A stretch of 64,000 nt of DNA from Pelagibacteraceae bacterium AG-390-D18 (lineage in GTDB: Bacteria; Pseudomonadota; Alphaproteobacteria; Pelagibacterales; Pelagibacteraceae): contig QCGY01000006.1 in NCBI GenBank assembly GCA_003279715.1, positions 21,848 to 85,847 of the forward strand, read 5' to 3'. Positions within the stretch are counted from its first letter, which is position 1. Each line of letters starts with the position of its first letter. The notes beneath the pieces are model-generated. The model was not told the origin of the DNA and did not search any database. It saw only the letters and a program-made list of their open reading frames with translations. Shown piece by piece: positions 1 through 7,620 of this stretch. A program made the translations under genes and the position numbers.

Positions 1-623
1 ACTCCATTGCTATTAGGGGTAATATTTCAAGAAAAAAACTTCAGAATTTTAATAAAAATAATATTTCTTTATTTATGGGTCATAATTTTCATTATGTGAT
101 TTATCCAGTGAATAAAGATAATGAATATTATAATTTTATTGGAGTTTTGAAATATCAATTAACTGCAAAAGAGCAGCAAAATTATAGTCTTTTTAAAGAA
201 GAAACTTTCATTCAAGGCATAAAAGATAAAATACAAAATGAATTTTCAATTAATATTCTAGAAAAAATTAATAATATTAAATGCTTCCCAGTTTTTGTTA
301 GCAAAGGTTATCTCAAACCACGTAAAAATATCTTTTTACTTGGGGATGCATTTTTTGCTTTCCCACCCTCATTTGCACAAGGTGCCTCACAATCGATTGA
401 AGGTGCATCAGAGTTATTTGATAATATTATGAATAGTAAAAAAAATTTTTACGACAACAGAGTTGTAAAAGTAAAAATGATTAACAACAGATCAAAACTA
501 AATCAATTTGCTTTTCACGCATCTAACCCAGTGGTAGTTTTTTTTAGAAATATCAGCTTAGGAGTATTAACTAAAAATAAGAAATTTTTACAAAATTATT
601 TGGGTAAAATTTATAAGAATTAA
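1..623 (+). CDS. FAD-dependent monooxygenase, C-terminal part (5' end outside window)
   Basis: The open frame runs into the window from position 3 (reading S-I-A-I-R-G...) and ends at TAA 621-623, so the ATG at 75 in the track is internal. Visible are the substrate-domain segment 'FMGHNFHYVIYP' and the FAD-binding motif 'LLGDAFFAFPPSFAQGASQ', the 'GDAxHxxPPxxxQG' signature of the UbiH/salicylate-hydroxylase-like flavoprotein monooxygenases. The Rossmann GxGxxG at the N terminus is outside the window. The family hydroxylates aromatic or quinone-like substrates with NAD(P)H and O2; the substrate here cannot be told. The stop codon overlaps that of ccrM on the other strand (TTAA, 620-623). Confidence 0.85.
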   Translation, partial: SIAIRGNISRKKLQNFNKNNISLFMGHNFHYVIYPVNKDNEYYNFIGVLKYQLTAKEQQNYSLFKEETFIQGIKDKIQNEFSINILEKINNIKCFPVFVSKGYLKPRKNIFLLGDAFFAFPPSFAQGASQSIEGASELFDNIMNSKKNFYDNRVVKVKMINNRSKLNQFAFHASNPVVVFFRNISLGVLTKNKKFLQNYLGKIYKN

Positions 624-1690
624 TTTTTTGCAATTAATCTTTGTCTTAGATAGTCAATTGGATGTATTCTTCCATTGATGTCACAATGCCAATAAGTCCA
701 ACCGTTACAACTTTCGGCGCCTAAAATAGTAGCTGCAACTTTATGTATAGAACCTTCAGCCTGATTATGTTTAATACTACCATCAGCCATAATTTTAGCA
801 GTAATTTTTTTCTTATTATCGAAAATATTCGTACCAGGTTTGATAATTCCTAACTCTACTAATGAGCCAAAAGGTATTCTTGGTTTAGATCTATTATTTT
901 TAAGAGTATCTAATAAGTCATCTTCAATAGGTTTTGTATTTTTTAATCTTTGCTCAGCAGCTTTAAAATAATTTTTTTCCTTTTCTATGCCATAATAATT
1001 TCTACCCAATTTTTTAGCTACGGTAGCCGTAGTTCCAGATCCTAAAAATGGATCTAAAATCATGTCATCTTTATTTGACGATGCTAATAAAACTCTGTGT
1101 AGTAAAGATTCTGGTTTTTGTGTTGAATGTACTTTTTTACCATTTTTTTTAAGTCTTTCAGAACCACTACAGATTGGTAAGTTCCAATTAGATCTCATTT
1201 GCAGATCATCATTTAAACATTTTAATGATTGATAGTTAAAAGTATATTTTGATTTTTCACTCTTTGAAGCCCAAATTAAAGTTTCATGAGCATTAGTAAA
1301 TCGTGTTCCTCTAAAATTGGGCATTGGGTTATTCTTATTCCAAATAACGTCATTTAAAATCCAAAATCCTAAATTTTGAATTGCAGTTCCTACTCTAAAA
1401 ATGTTGTGATAACTACCTATGACCCAGATAGCTCCATCTTTTTTCAAAATTCTTTTACACTCAGCTAACCATTCATAGGTAAATTCATCATAATTTTTAA
1501 AATTTTCAAAATGATCCCATTTATCATTCACGGCACTTACTTTAGATCTATCAGGTCTTGTCAGCTCACCTTTTAACTGCAAATTGTAAGGAGGGTCAGC
1601 AAAAACCAAATCAAAAGTTTCGCTCGGAATTTTTTTTAACTCCTCAAGACTATTTCCATTAATAATTTTATTTTTAAAATCAGTTGTCAT
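620..1690 (-). CDS. ccrM: CcrM-type adenine-N6 DNA methyltransferase (GANTC)
   Basis: Beta-class adenine methylase. The catalytic DPPY motif is in 'FADPPYNLQL' near the N terminus and the SAM-binding motif is 'DPFLGSGTTATVAKKLGRNY' further on. A C-terminal domain ('KVAATILGAESCNGWTYWHC') is characteristic of CcrM. I chose ATG at 1690 (356 aa, close to Caulobacter CcrM's ~358 aa) over the track's TTG at 1714, because the TTG adds eight residues and would lie inside the promoter. CcrM methylates GANTC and couples transcription to replication in alphaproteobacteria. Its neighbour rnhB is a conserved alphaproteobacterial linkage. GANTC sites in its own promoter suggest methylation-dependent feedback. 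The 3' end overlaps the convergent monooxygenase by 4 nt. Confidence 0.95.
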   Translation of the reverse strand: MTTDFKNKIINGNSLEELKKIPSETFDLVFADPPYNLQLKGELTRPDRSKVSAVNDKWDHFENFKNYDEFTYEWLAECKRILKKDGAIWVIGSYHNIFRVGTAIQNLGFWILNDVIWNKNNPMPNFRGTRFTNAHETLIWASKSEKSKYTFNYQSLKCLNDDLQMRSNWNLPICSGSERLKKNGKKVHSTQKPESLLHRVLLASSNKDDMILDPFLGSGTTATVAKKLGRNYYGIEKEKNYFKAAEQRLKNTKPIEDDLLDTLKNNRSKPRIPFGSLVELGIIKPGTNIFDNKKKITAKIMADGSIKHNQAEGSIHKVAATILGAESCNGWTYWHCDINGRIHPIDYLRQRLIAKN

Positions 1691-1702
1691 TTGTATAAAA
1701 TT

Positions 1703-1731
1703 ATTAGACTCCAAATGGATTCTGGGGTCAA
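1703..1731 (-). promoter_or_regulatory. ccrM promoter with embedded GANTC sites
   Basis: On the minus strand TTGACC (1731-1726) is followed by a 17-nt spacer and TCTAAT (1708-1703), each close to sigma-70 consensus; the predicted start is about 7 nt before the ATG at 1690. GANTC sites lie at 1718-1722 (in the spacer), 1707-1711 (touching the -10) and 1751-1755 (upstream of the -35). Autoregulation through GANTC is known for Caulobacter ccrM; here it is inferred. Confidence 0.6.
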
Positions 1732-1782
1732 CCTGAGATTGAATTATTTGGATTCGATTTGTGCTAAATAAAAAATAGTTAA

Positions 1783-2355
1783 CTAGATATTGTGTATCTT
1801 GAGCCTAGAAATAGGAGAGAACGTTTTTCTATGATGCCTATTAATACCTAGTTTTTTAATTGCTTTTAAATGTTGTTTAGTCCCATATCCAAAATTTTGC
1901 TCCCAACCATATCCTTTATTATTGATGGCTAATGTAGTTATAAACTTATCTCTGGCAACCTTAGCTATGATGGATGCTGCAGAGATTGAAGCAACTTTTT
2001 GATCTCCTTTAATTACAGCTTTTAAATTATAATTTTTTAAATCAGGAACTTTATTTCCATCTATCAAAACTTGATTTGGTTTTTTTTTAAGTTTTTTAAT
2101 TGCTCTTTTCATAGCTAGTAAACTTGCTTGTAAGATATTAATTTTATCTATTTCCTTAACAGATGCTTTACTAATAACCCAGATAGAGTTTTTTTTGATA
2201 TATTTTGATAATAATTCTCTTTTATCTTTAGAAATAGTCTTGGAGTCTTTTAACAATTTTTTATCAATTCTTTTATTTAATATTACTGCTGCTGCATATA
2301 CTGGACCTATTAAACTCCCTCTTCCGACCTCATCGACACCAGCTATAATTTTCAT
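1783..2355 (-). CDS. rnhB: Ribonuclease HII
   Basis: 190 aa, normal length for RNase HII. The N terminus carries the active-site motif 'GVDEVGRGSLIGPV' (Asp-Glu metal ligands). Further conserved segments are 'LIDGNKVP' and 'SISAASIIAKVARD', the latter containing the family's A-S-I-x-A-K. It removes RNA primers and misincorporated ribonucleotides from DNA:RNA hybrids in the cytoplasm. Its ATG directly abuts the stop codon of the small ORF at 2356-2490, so translation is probably coupled to it. It is followed, 92 nt on, by ccrM, which has its own promoter. Confidence 0.96.
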   Translation of the reverse strand: MKIIAGVDEVGRGSLIGPVYAAAVILNKRIDKKLLKDSKTISKDKRELLSKYIKKNSIWVISKASVKEIDKINILQASLLAMKRAIKKLKKKPNQVLIDGNKVPDLKNYNLKAVIKGDQKVASISAASIIAKVARDKFITTLAINNKGYGWEQNFGYGTKQHLKAIKKLGINRHHRKTFSPISRLKIHNI

Positions 2356-2490
2356 TTAAATTATTATAAAGTGATAAATTAATAACCCGACTAAAACTCC
2401 TTTTATAAAAGATATCCAAAGCAAACCATAATTAGAAATACTAAATATCTTTTTACACCATGAAATTAAGTTTTTATGTTGCTCAATCAT
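2356..2490 (-). CDS. Small membrane-type protein of unknown function (44 aa), absent from the ORF track
   Basis: Minus-strand reading from ATG (2490-2488) gives 44 codons and TAA (2358-2356). The start is 6 nt after the uracil-DNA glycosylase stop, and the stop is immediately followed by the rnhB ATG with no intervening base. The protein has a basic N terminus ('MIEQHKNLISWCKK') and a hydrophobic C-terminal half ('LLWISFIKGVLVGLLIYHF') that could form one transmembrane helix. Exact packing between two co-oriented genes, and no other use for the interval, support it being real. I do not recognise the family. Confidence 0.6.
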   Translation of the reverse strand: MIEQHKNLISWCKKIFSISNYGLLWISFIKGVLVGLLIYHFIII

Positions 2491-2496
2491 AAAAAA

Positions 2497-3216
2497 TTAA
2501 ATGACAATCTTCATTGCATTTATTTTTTGTTTAATTTTTTTTAAATCTTCCCATGAATATTTTTTATTTTCTGGAAATCTAATTAGATAAGACGGACTAA
2601 ATGAAATTATCAGTGGATAGGTTTTATTTTTTAATATTAATTCTTTCCATTTTCCTCTTTCTGAAGATATTTTAGTATTAATACCGGTTAAGGACTCCAT
2701 AGCTGAACTTCCCATTAAAATAATAATCTTTGGATTAATAATTGAAATATGCTCTTTTAAGAAAACTGAATATCTTCTAATTTCATAGGTAGTAGGTTTG
2801 CGATCTTCTGGAGGTCTAAAATTGACCGCATAACTACAATAAATACTTTGTCTTTTTATTTCAATCGCAAGTAGCATTTTATTTAATAATTCCCCCACCT
2901 CACCTTTGAATGTTGTGCTGGTTTTATCTTCTTCAGCTCCTGGCGCTTCTCCAATCAACATAATTGAACTGTTTATGTTTCCATCTCCCAGGATAAGATT
3001 TTGGGAGTTATCTTTTAAATTACAATTTTCGATTGAATTAATTTGCTTTTTTAACTTTTCTAGAAGTTCAGCTTTATTAGTTTGATCATTATCATTATTA
3101 TTTTCAATAATATTAAATCTATTTATCGGCTTATTTTTAAATACAAAATTTGGCTCTATAGTATCTATTAATTGCTCGTCGAATTTGCCTTTTTGATTTA
3201 TCATTTTTTTAGTCAT
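2497..3216 (-). CDS. Uracil-DNA glycosylase, family 4-type, lacking Fe-S cysteines
   Basis: 239 aa. The uracil-binding motif 'GEAPGAEEDKTSTTFKGEVG' and 'NFRPPEDRKPTTYEI' are those of the family 4 (thermostable-type) glycosylases, with the late 'SFSPSYLIRFPENK' motif in place of HPAYLLR. It excises uracil from DNA and starts base excision repair. The four cysteines that ligate the 4Fe-4S cluster in canonical family 4 enzymes are mostly gone: the usual CRPP is FRPP, the Cys after it is Tyr, and only one N-terminal Cys ('ENCNLKDN') remains. A low-complexity Asn/Asp stretch lies near residue 40. It leads a run with the small ORF and rnhB. Its start is 11 nt from the divergent TPR gene; ATG at 3204 is an alternative. 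Confidence 0.85.
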   Translation of the reverse strand: MTKKMINQKGKFDEQLIDTIEPNFVFKNKPINRFNIIENNNDNDQTNKAELLEKLKKQINSIENCNLKDNSQNLILGDGNINSSIMLIGEAPGAEEDKTSTTFKGEVGELLNKMLLAIEIKRQSIYCSYAVNFRPPEDRKPTTYEIRRYSVFLKEHISIINPKIIILMGSSAMESLTGINTKISSERGKWKELILKNKTYPLIISFSPSYLIRFPENKKYSWEDLKKIKQKINAMKIVI

Positions 3217-3227
3217 ACAATGATCGA

Positions 3228-4913
3228 ATGTTTAATAAACTAATAAAATTAATTGTAGTTTTTGGAGTATTATATCAGACGCCATTGTATTCTAAAAGTG
3301 CTAGTTTTAATGATTTTAACTCAAGAGATTTATCAAATTATTTCTCAGGAATTATCGCTTTTGAAAATAAAGATAATTCTGATGCATTAAAATTTTTTAA
3401 TGCATCTAAGGTGCTTCTTAACAAACATGATGCATATTTAAAACGATATGTTTATTCTTTGGTTTTAGAAAATAAAGTTCCCCAAGCTATTAATGTAATA
3501 AAAAATAGTAGCAAAAAAGCAAATTTAGATTTTTTTGAGGCTTATTTGCTTTTAATAATTGATAATTTAAAAAAAAATAATTTAGTTCAAGCAGAAAAAA
3601 ATTTAAATTTAAGTTTAAACTTTCAAAATGAAAACAGATTTAATTTGGTAATATTTGAAACTCTAAGACAATATCTCTACACTTTTAAAAATAATAAAAC
3701 CCCACCTAACAAAAAAAATTTTGGCAACATCTCTATTATAAATCAAGCATTTCAAAGATGTTATTTAAAAAAGGAAAATACTAGATCATCTTTTTTAAAT
3801 TTGATTAATAATCCTGATGGAGATTATTCAAGATACATATTTTTTTATATTAATTATTTGATCGAAAATGATAAAATTGAGGAAGCAAAAGCTGTCGCTG
3901 ATCAACTTGAATATATAAATTCTACACTTTTATTATCTCAAAGCAAAAGCTGGATTGAAGATAAAAATTTTAAAGTATTCAGTAAGATTTTTTCATGTAG
4001 TAATCATAATGATATAATTGGTGAATTTTTATTTTTAATTTCAAATCTTTTTTCATCTCAAGGCGATGTTGAAAAGTCTAATTTCTATTTAAATCTTTCT
4101 GACTATTTAAATCCTAAATTTACTTTAAATTCATCGCTAGTAGCTGAAAATTTTTATATTAATGGAGAATATGAAAAGACTAAAAAAGTTTTAAAAAACT
4201 TTGATACAAAATATGAATTTTATTACTGGTTTAGGGTAAAAAAAGAAGCTCAAATTATTGTCAAAAAGAAAGGGTATGAAAAGGGGATAGAGTTTATAAG
4301 TTCAAAGTTTAATAAAATTAATAATCCAAATGTTAGAATGGTTTTTGATGTTGCAAATTTTTACAAAAATTCAAAAAAATATGAAAAAGCAATTAAATAT
4401 TATACTGAAATCATCTCGTCTTTGAGTATCAATTCGGCTATTAAATCTGATTTGTTGTATAGAAGAGGTGGTAGTTATGAACGATTAGGTAATTATCAAA
4501 AAGCAGATGAAGATTTAAAACATTCTCTTAAAATTAATCCAGATGATGCTTATGTTTTAAATTATCTGGCATATTCATGGTTAGAGCGTGATTATAAAAT
4601 TGATGAAGCAATGGAAATGTTAGAAAAAGCTTATGCTCTGAGAAGTAATGATCCCTATATAACAGACTCAATAGGATGGGCTTATTATTTGATAGAAAAT
4701 TACATTGAAGCAGAAAAATATATTAGAAAAGCTGTTGAATTAATGCCAGAAGATCCCACCGTTAATGATCATTATGGTGATATTTTGTGGAAGTTGAATA
4801 GAAATATTCAGGCAAGGTACTTCTGGAACTATGTTTTAAAATTAGAAGATACTGATGAAAATATTAGAAAACAAATAAATATTAAAATCATAGAAGGTCT
4901 AAATAATTCTTAA
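3228..4913 (+). CDS. Tetratricopeptide-repeat protein, probably exported
   Basis: 561 aa. A hydrophobic N-terminal segment ('LIKLIVVFGVLYQTPLYS') looks like a signal peptide, so periplasmic or outer-membrane location is likely. The C-terminal half has clear TPR units, for example 'LGNYQKADEDLKHSLKINPD', 'DEAMEMLEKAYALRSNDPYI' and 'NYIEAEKYIRKAVELMPEDP'; the N-terminal half is more degenerate helical repeat. TPR proteins are scaffolds, and no enzymatic motif is visible. A TPR protein directly before ispE is a recurrent alphaproteobacterial arrangement. The stop codon (4911-4913) is immediately followed by the ispE ATG, so the two are translationally coupled. The specific role is unknown. Confidence 0.85.
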   Translation: MFNKLIKLIVVFGVLYQTPLYSKSASFNDFNSRDLSNYFSGIIAFENKDNSDALKFFNASKVLLNKHDAYLKRYVYSLVLENKVPQAINVIKNSSKKANLDFFEAYLLLIIDNLKKNNLVQAEKNLNLSLNFQNENRFNLVIFETLRQYLYTFKNNKTPPNKKNFGNISIINQAFQRCYLKKENTRSSFLNLINNPDGDYSRYIFFYINYLIENDKIEEAKAVADQLEYINSTLLLSQSKSWIEDKNFKVFSKIFSCSNHNDIIGEFLFLISNLFSSQGDVEKSNFYLNLSDYLNPKFTLNSSLVAENFYINGEYEKTKKVLKNFDTKYEFYYWFRVKKEAQIIVKKKGYEKGIEFISSKFNKINNPNVRMVFDVANFYKNSKKYEKAIKYYTEIISSLSINSAIKSDLLYRRGGSYERLGNYQKADEDLKHSLKINPDDAYVLNYLAYSWLERDYKIDEAMEMLEKAYALRSNDPYITDSIGWAYYLIENYIEAEKYIRKAVELMPEDPTVNDHYGDILWKLNRNIQARYFWNYVLKLEDTDENIRKQINIKIIEGLNNS

Positions 4914-5759
4914 ATGAAAATTTACAAAGTTAAGTCATTTGCAAAAATAAATTTAGTTTTACATGTTATTGGCAAACTAAAGAAACTCCATAAAATTGAA
5001 AGTATTGTTAAATTTATTCAATTGCATGATTTAATTACTATTAAGACGACTAAAGGCAGTAATCACAAAATCTCTTTCAATGGACATTTTTCTAAAAATA
5101 TAAAAAAAGACAATACAGTTCATAATTTATTTAAAATTCTAGATGAGAAAAATTTATTAAATAATAAAAAATTTCAAATTAATGTGAAAAAAAATATTCC
5201 ACAGAAAGCAGGACTAGGAGGTGGATCAATGAATGCTGCTACTATTTTAAATTTTCTAATTGAAAAAAAGTTTATCAAAATTAATCAAAAAAAAATTTTA
5301 AAAATTACAAATTTAATTGGTTCTGACGTAATTTTGGGTATTAATCCAATAAGTACCATCCTGTCATCAAATGGAGCTGTAAAAAGATTTTTAAAGACTT
5401 CTAGTTTTTATACTTTATTAGTGCGTCCAAATTTTGGATGTTCTACAAAAAAAATTTATTCTGGAGTAAAAAAATTTAGTAAACCAGTATTGAATAATCC
5501 TAATAAAAATATGTTAAATTTAAGATTGTTATTAAAATATGAAAATGCACTTGAAAAAATTGCATTCTCGAAATACCAAAATCTAGAAAAACTTAAACTT
5601 TTTTTAGAAAAACTAAACCAACCATTATTTGTGAGAATGACTGGCTCGGGTTCAGTATTGGTTGCCTATTATCAAGGAAAGCGAGATTGTGAATTAGCAA
5701 AAGTTAAATTTAAAAGAAAATTTAGAAATTATTGGTGTAATACATCAAAAACTATATAA
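4914..5759 (+). CDS. ispE: 4-diphosphocytidyl-2-C-methyl-D-erythritol kinase
   Basis: 281 aa, typical for the GHMP kinase IspE. The N terminus 'KVKSFAKINLVLHVIGK' and the glycine-rich ATP loop 'PQKAGLGGGSMNAAT' (about residues 95-110) are family hallmarks, and 'VRMTGSGSVLVAYYQ' is GHMP motif 3. It phosphorylates CDP-ME in the non-mevalonate (MEP) isoprenoid pathway, supplying IPP/DMAPP for ubiquinone and undecaprenyl phosphate. The gene is fused end to start with the TPR gene without spacing and ends 33 nt before tRNA-Gln. Confidence 0.95.
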   Translation: MKIYKVKSFAKINLVLHVIGKLKKLHKIESIVKFIQLHDLITIKTTKGSNHKISFNGHFSKNIKKDNTVHNLFKILDEKNLLNNKKFQINVKKNIPQKAGLGGGSMNAATILNFLIEKKFIKINQKKILKITNLIGSDVILGINPISTILSSNGAVKRFLKTSSFYTLLVRPNFGCSTKKIYSGVKKFSKPVLNNPNKNMLNLRLLLKYENALEKIAFSKYQNLEKLKLFLEKLNQPLFVRMTGSGSVLVAYYQGKRDCELAKVKFKRKFRNYWCNTSKTI

Positions 5760-5773
5760 ATTTTATTTTTTTG

Positions 5774-5782
5774 TGTTATACG
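5774..5782 (+). promoter_or_regulatory. Possible extended -10 promoter of tRNA-Gln
   Basis: TGT-TATACG (5774-5782) fits an extended -10 (TGn then TATAAT-like) and would start transcription about 5789, just before the tRNA at 5793. No convincing -35 is seen in the end of ispE, so read-through from ispE is an alternative. Confidence 0.3.
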
Positions 5783-5792
5783 AAAACAATAT

Positions 5793-5866
5793 TGGGGCGT
5801 AGCCAAGTGGTAAGGCACTGGTTTTTGGTACCGGCATCCTAGGTTCGAATCCTAGCGCCCCAGCCA
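5793..5866 (+). tRNA. tRNA-Gln (anticodon TTG)
   Basis: Full cloverleaf of 74 nt with encoded CCA. Acceptor TGGGGCG pairs with CGCCCCA, discriminator G. The D-loop contains GG. The anticodon arm CTGGT-TTTTGGT-ACCGG gives anticodon TTG, and the T-arm has the normal loop TTCGAAT. A T-A first acceptor pair is typical of tRNA-Gln. The CCA end is only 3 nt upstream of the start codon of the tRNA CCA-adding enzyme gene. Confidence 0.96.
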
Positions 5867-5869
5867 TAT

Positions 5870-7144
5870 ATGGATAACTTTTTAGATAAAATTTTTTTTA
5901 GATCTCGTAATCTTGATTACATAAGTCAAAATCTTATTAATTTAACAAATCAAACACCTGCTAAAAGAATATTTGAAGCAATTAATACTTATTCAGAGAA
6001 TAGTGAAGTCAGATATGTTGGTGGGTGTGTTAGAAAAATTATTAAAAAAGAAATAGTCGATGATATTGATTTAGCCACAAATTTAAAACCAATTGAAGTT
6101 TGTGATGCTTTAAAAAAACAAGATATTAATTATTATGAAACTGGCATTGAGCATGGAACTATTACGGCTATAATTGATGACTATAAGTATGAAATTACAT
6201 CTTTAAGAAGAGATGTGTCAACAGACGGAAGACATGCAAAAGTAGAATTTTCTTCTGATTGGAAGGAAGATGCAGCAAGGAGGGATTTCTCAATAAATTC
6301 AATATACTCAGATAAAGATGGAAATTTGTTTGACCCTTATAATGGTAAAAAAGATCTTGAGAGTGGAATAATTAATTTTATAGGAGACTCAGAAGATAGA
6401 ATTAAAGAAGATTATTTACGTATTCTTAGATATGTTCGTTTTTTTATAAATTATTCAAATCAAAGCCATGACATCAATATAATTAAAAAGATAAAAAAAA
6501 ATATTGGTGGTGTTTCAAAATTATCATCAGAAAGATTGTTAGATGAATTTAAAAAACTAACAAGATCTAATGCATTCTTAAAAATATTTAATGATGAGAT
6601 TAGTTTAGAACTTATAGAGATCATTTTTCCTCAATTAAAAAACTTAGAAAATTTCAAAAAATTAAATTCTTATGCCCTTGATAATCTATCTAAGATAGAT
6701 TTTATTTTTTTATTATCATTATTGATTATCGATGGAACAGATAATACTGATTATTTTTTTTATAAATTTAATATATCTAAAAAAGATCAAAAAAGATTAA
6801 AATCAATTGATTCTTTCTATAAAGAAAATGTAAGTATAAAAAATTTTAATGAAAAAAATTTTAATAAGATTCTCTACTATAATGGCAAGCAAGCTGTATT
6901 TGATATTATTAATTATAAATTATTTATATCCCCTAAAGTTGAAAAAAAATTACTTAAATTAATAGAATCTTATAAAGATAAGGTTGTTCCAAATCTTCCA
7001 ATTGACGCAAACATGCTCATGACTAAATATAATATTCCTGAGGGAAAGACCTTGGGTAATAAGTTAAAGTTAATAGAGGAAACATGGGTTGATAATAAAT
7101 TCCAAATTTCAGATAAACAAATCCAAAAAATTATTAAAAGTTAA
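5870..7144 (+). CDS. cca: CCA tRNA nucleotidyltransferase / PcnB-family polymerase
   Basis: 424 aa class II nucleotidyltransferase. The N-terminal head carries 'YVGGCVRKIIKKEIVDDIDL' (GG plus the D-x-D metal ligands) and 'RRDFSINSIYSD'; 'EDYLRILRYVRFF' begins the neck. It adds or repairs the 3' CCA of tRNAs; the bacterial family also includes poly(A) polymerase, which cannot be separated by eye, but this is the only such gene in the window. The length fits alphaproteobacterial CCA enzymes. There is no room for a ribosome-binding site: the ATG lies 3 nt after tRNA-Gln, so tRNA maturation would leave a nearly leaderless mRNA. It ends in a 4-nt stop-codon overlap with greA. Confidence 0.92.
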   Translation: MDNFLDKIFFRSRNLDYISQNLINLTNQTPAKRIFEAINTYSENSEVRYVGGCVRKIIKKEIVDDIDLATNLKPIEVCDALKKQDINYYETGIEHGTITAIIDDYKYEITSLRRDVSTDGRHAKVEFSSDWKEDAARRDFSINSIYSDKDGNLFDPYNGKKDLESGIINFIGDSEDRIKEDYLRILRYVRFFINYSNQSHDINIIKKIKKNIGGVSKLSSERLLDEFKKLTRSNAFLKIFNDEISLELIEIIFPQLKNLENFKKLNSYALDNLSKIDFIFLLSLLIIDGTDNTDYFFYKFNISKKDQKRLKSIDSFYKENVSIKNFNEKNFNKILYYNGKQAVFDIINYKLFISPKVEKKLLKLIESYKDKVVPNLPIDANMLMTKYNIPEGKTLGNKLKLIEETWVDNKFQISDKQIQKIIKS

Positions 7145-7617
7145 ATATATTTAACATCTTTTATTTCAAAATTTTTAATTCCTGCAGGAGTTTTGATTTC
7201 GACTAGATCATTTTTATTTTTTCCAATTAAACCTTTACCAATTGGTGATTGAAAAAAAATTAGTTTTTGTTTTAAATCAGCTTCATCTTTTCCAACAATT
7301 TTGTAGTTAATTTTTTCACCATTATCTAGGTTTTCTAAAAATACAGTAGAGCCAAAGATTATTTTACCCTCATTATTTAATTTTGTAACATCAATGACAT
7401 TGGCCCTTGCAATAATATCATTGATTTCTGTTATTCGTCCTTCGCTATGAGACTGCTCTTCTTTAGCGGCATGATATTCTGCATTTTCTTTTAGATCTCC
7501 ATGTGATCTAGCCTCTGCAATTGCAGCTACAATTTCTGGTCTCTTTTTTTCTTTTAAAAAAACTAACTCCTCTTTTAGTTTGTTTAAACCATTCAATGTT
7601 ATTGGTTCTTTATCCAT
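7141..7617 (-). CDS. greA: Transcription elongation factor GreA
   Basis: 158 aa, normal GreA length. The N-terminal coiled coil contains the signature 'SHGDLKENAEYHAAKEEQ', whose tip acidic residues enter the RNA polymerase secondary channel. The C-terminal FKBP-like domain includes 'FQSPIGKGLIGKNKNDLVEI'. It stimulates transcript cleavage by backtracked RNA polymerase. It is the last gene of the trmL-hemF-greA run (3 nt after hemF). Its stop codon overlaps that of the CCA enzyme (TTAA). Confidence 0.97.
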   Translation of the reverse strand: MDKEPITLNGLNKLKEELVFLKEKKRPEIVAAIAEARSHGDLKENAEYHAAKEEQSHSEGRITEINDIIARANVIDVTKLNNEGKIIFGSTVFLENLDNGEKINYKIVGKDEADLKQKLIFFQSPIGKGLIGKNKNDLVEIKTPAGIKNFEIKDVKYI

Positions 7618-7620
7618 TTT

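Noticed and set aside
1691-1714. TTG start of ccrM at 1714
   Set aside because: The ATG at 1690 gives the usual CcrM length and leaves a good promoter upstream; the TTG would lie inside it.
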